Source: CAZVYJ01 sp964631565 | GTDB taxonomy: Bacteria; Planctomycetota; Phycisphaerae; SM23-33 | Length of the DNA stretch: 64,000 nt | Assembly (NCBI GenBank): GCA_964631565.1 | Contig: CAZVYJ010000004.1 | Span: forward strand, 1-64,000 | Direction: 5' to 3' | Shown: positions 63,539 to 64,000 of the stretch, piece after piece | Layout: every line of letters begins with the position of its first letter | How positions within the stretch are numbered: the first letter of the stretch is position 1 | Notes under the pieces: model-generated | Databases searched by the model: none | Told to the model about the DNA's origin: nothing | Seen by the model: the letters and a program-made list of their open reading frames with translations, nothing else | Translations under genes and position numbers: made by a program

Positions 63539-64000
63539 ATGAAAAGACCGCTTTGGGCAGCGACGCTTTTACTTGTGTTCACCGTGTGTGGGTGCGGCTC
63601 GCAATCGGTGCTCCTGGATACCGACAGCGAGTACCTGTTTGTCGGCTTCGACGCCGTATCGCTTCCGGGCGAGCAGGTGCAGCTGCAGGCCCGCCTGCAG
63701 GCCGGCGACCTGCTTCGGCCGCAACAGGGCTATGTCGTCAGGTTCTATCGCGACGGCAAATTGTTCAAAATAGCCGAGACCGACAGACAAGGCATGGCCA
63801 CGGTAAGCTTCACGCCCGAAAAACCCGGGATTTACAATTTCACCGCGGACCTGTCACCGAACGGTTTCGCCGACAGGATGCCGGCTGCTCAGAATCTGCT
63901 TGTCGCCTGCTACAGCGCCGAAGAACCCATACTGGTGGTTGACCTGGACAAGACGCTGGTCGCCTCCGGCTTTGAAACAGTGCTCATCGGCGACCCGCAG
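63539..64000 (+). CDS. Lipoprotein with HAD-like domain, C-terminus off the right edge
   Basis: The first 154 codons are present. A signal peptide ends in a lipobox with CGC at about residues 17-19. A beta-rich, immunoglobulin-like domain (about 30-125, with GVRFYRDGKLFK-like strands) follows. At 131-145 is ILVVDLDKTLVASGF, the first motif of HAD phosphatases (D135-x-D137-x-T139), as in lipin-like and related phosphatases. The start has GGGAG 10 bases upstream. An extracytoplasmic phosphatase is likely. Confidence 0.65.
   Translation, partial: MKRPLWAATLLLVFTVCGCGSQSVLLDTDSEYLFVGFDAVSLPGEQVQLQARLQAGDLLRPQQGYVVRFYRDGKLFKIAETDRQGMATVSFTPEKPGIYNFTADLSPNGFADRMPAAQNLLVACYSAEEPILVVDLDKTLVASGFETVLIGDPQ

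Overview
The window joins two very different regions. Bases 1 to about 25,775 form an accessory island, packed with defence, toxin-antitoxin, DNA-repair and mobile-element genes and with several broken genes. Bases 25,800 to 64,000 look like core chromosome, dominated by one long minus-strand flagellar locus. The island's right edge is a 43-bp copy of the 3' half of a tRNA-Met(CAT) gene with no matching 5' half (25731-25773), which is the usual signature of an integrase attachment site. The left edge of the island lies outside the window.

The organism is probably a planctomycete, possibly of class Phycisphaerae. This is an inference from gene content: a lipoprotein-rich envelope, an NPCBM-domain carbohydrate-active protein, a possible FlgM that opens with an H-x-x-GP-x-GI-like start, and a flagellar cluster with TPR proteins, two adjacent MotB paralogues and sigma-54 control. 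No rRNA or other phylogenetic marker was available.

Island layout: a partial HUH (rolling-circle) replication initiator at the left edge; a restriction-like module of a PLD-SNF2 helicase and a large adenine methyltransferase, followed by a HEPN-motif protein, a DUF3800 protein, a DprA-like protein and the stub of a second methyltransferase cut off by an IS3 end; a repair group of umuD, umuC and a SRAP/YedK protein; a PD-(D/E)XK nuclease gene split cleanly by an IS630 element; a DUF6508 protein with a second PD-(D/E)XK nuclease; a DUF3841 protein; a Fic protein behind two tandem palindromic operators; and two AbiE-type (type IV) toxin-antitoxin pairs, with a remnant of a possible third toxin gene. 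Two IS3-family remnants and a pair of related palindromic repeats mark past rearrangement.

Core layout: a secreted NPCBM/six-hairpin glycosidase-like protein; then, all on the minus strand and read from right to left, two TPR proteins, a sigma-54 activator, flgB, flgC, fliE, fliF, fliG, fliH, fliI, fliJ, a MotE-like protein, motA, two motB-like genes, fliL, fliM, fliN, and then fliO, fliP, fliQ, fliR, flhB, flhA, a small membrane protein, fliA, several small or lipoprotein genes and a possible flgM. Two good sigma-54 (-24/-12) promoters, at 54158-54173 and 38441-38456, stand exactly at the heads of the two halves and fit control by the activator encoded inside the first half. The right end holds a large surface lipoprotein with an HEFHH motif, two AsmA-like envelope proteins, a YihY/BrkB-type membrane protein, a TPR lipoprotein and a partial HAD-domain lipoprotein.
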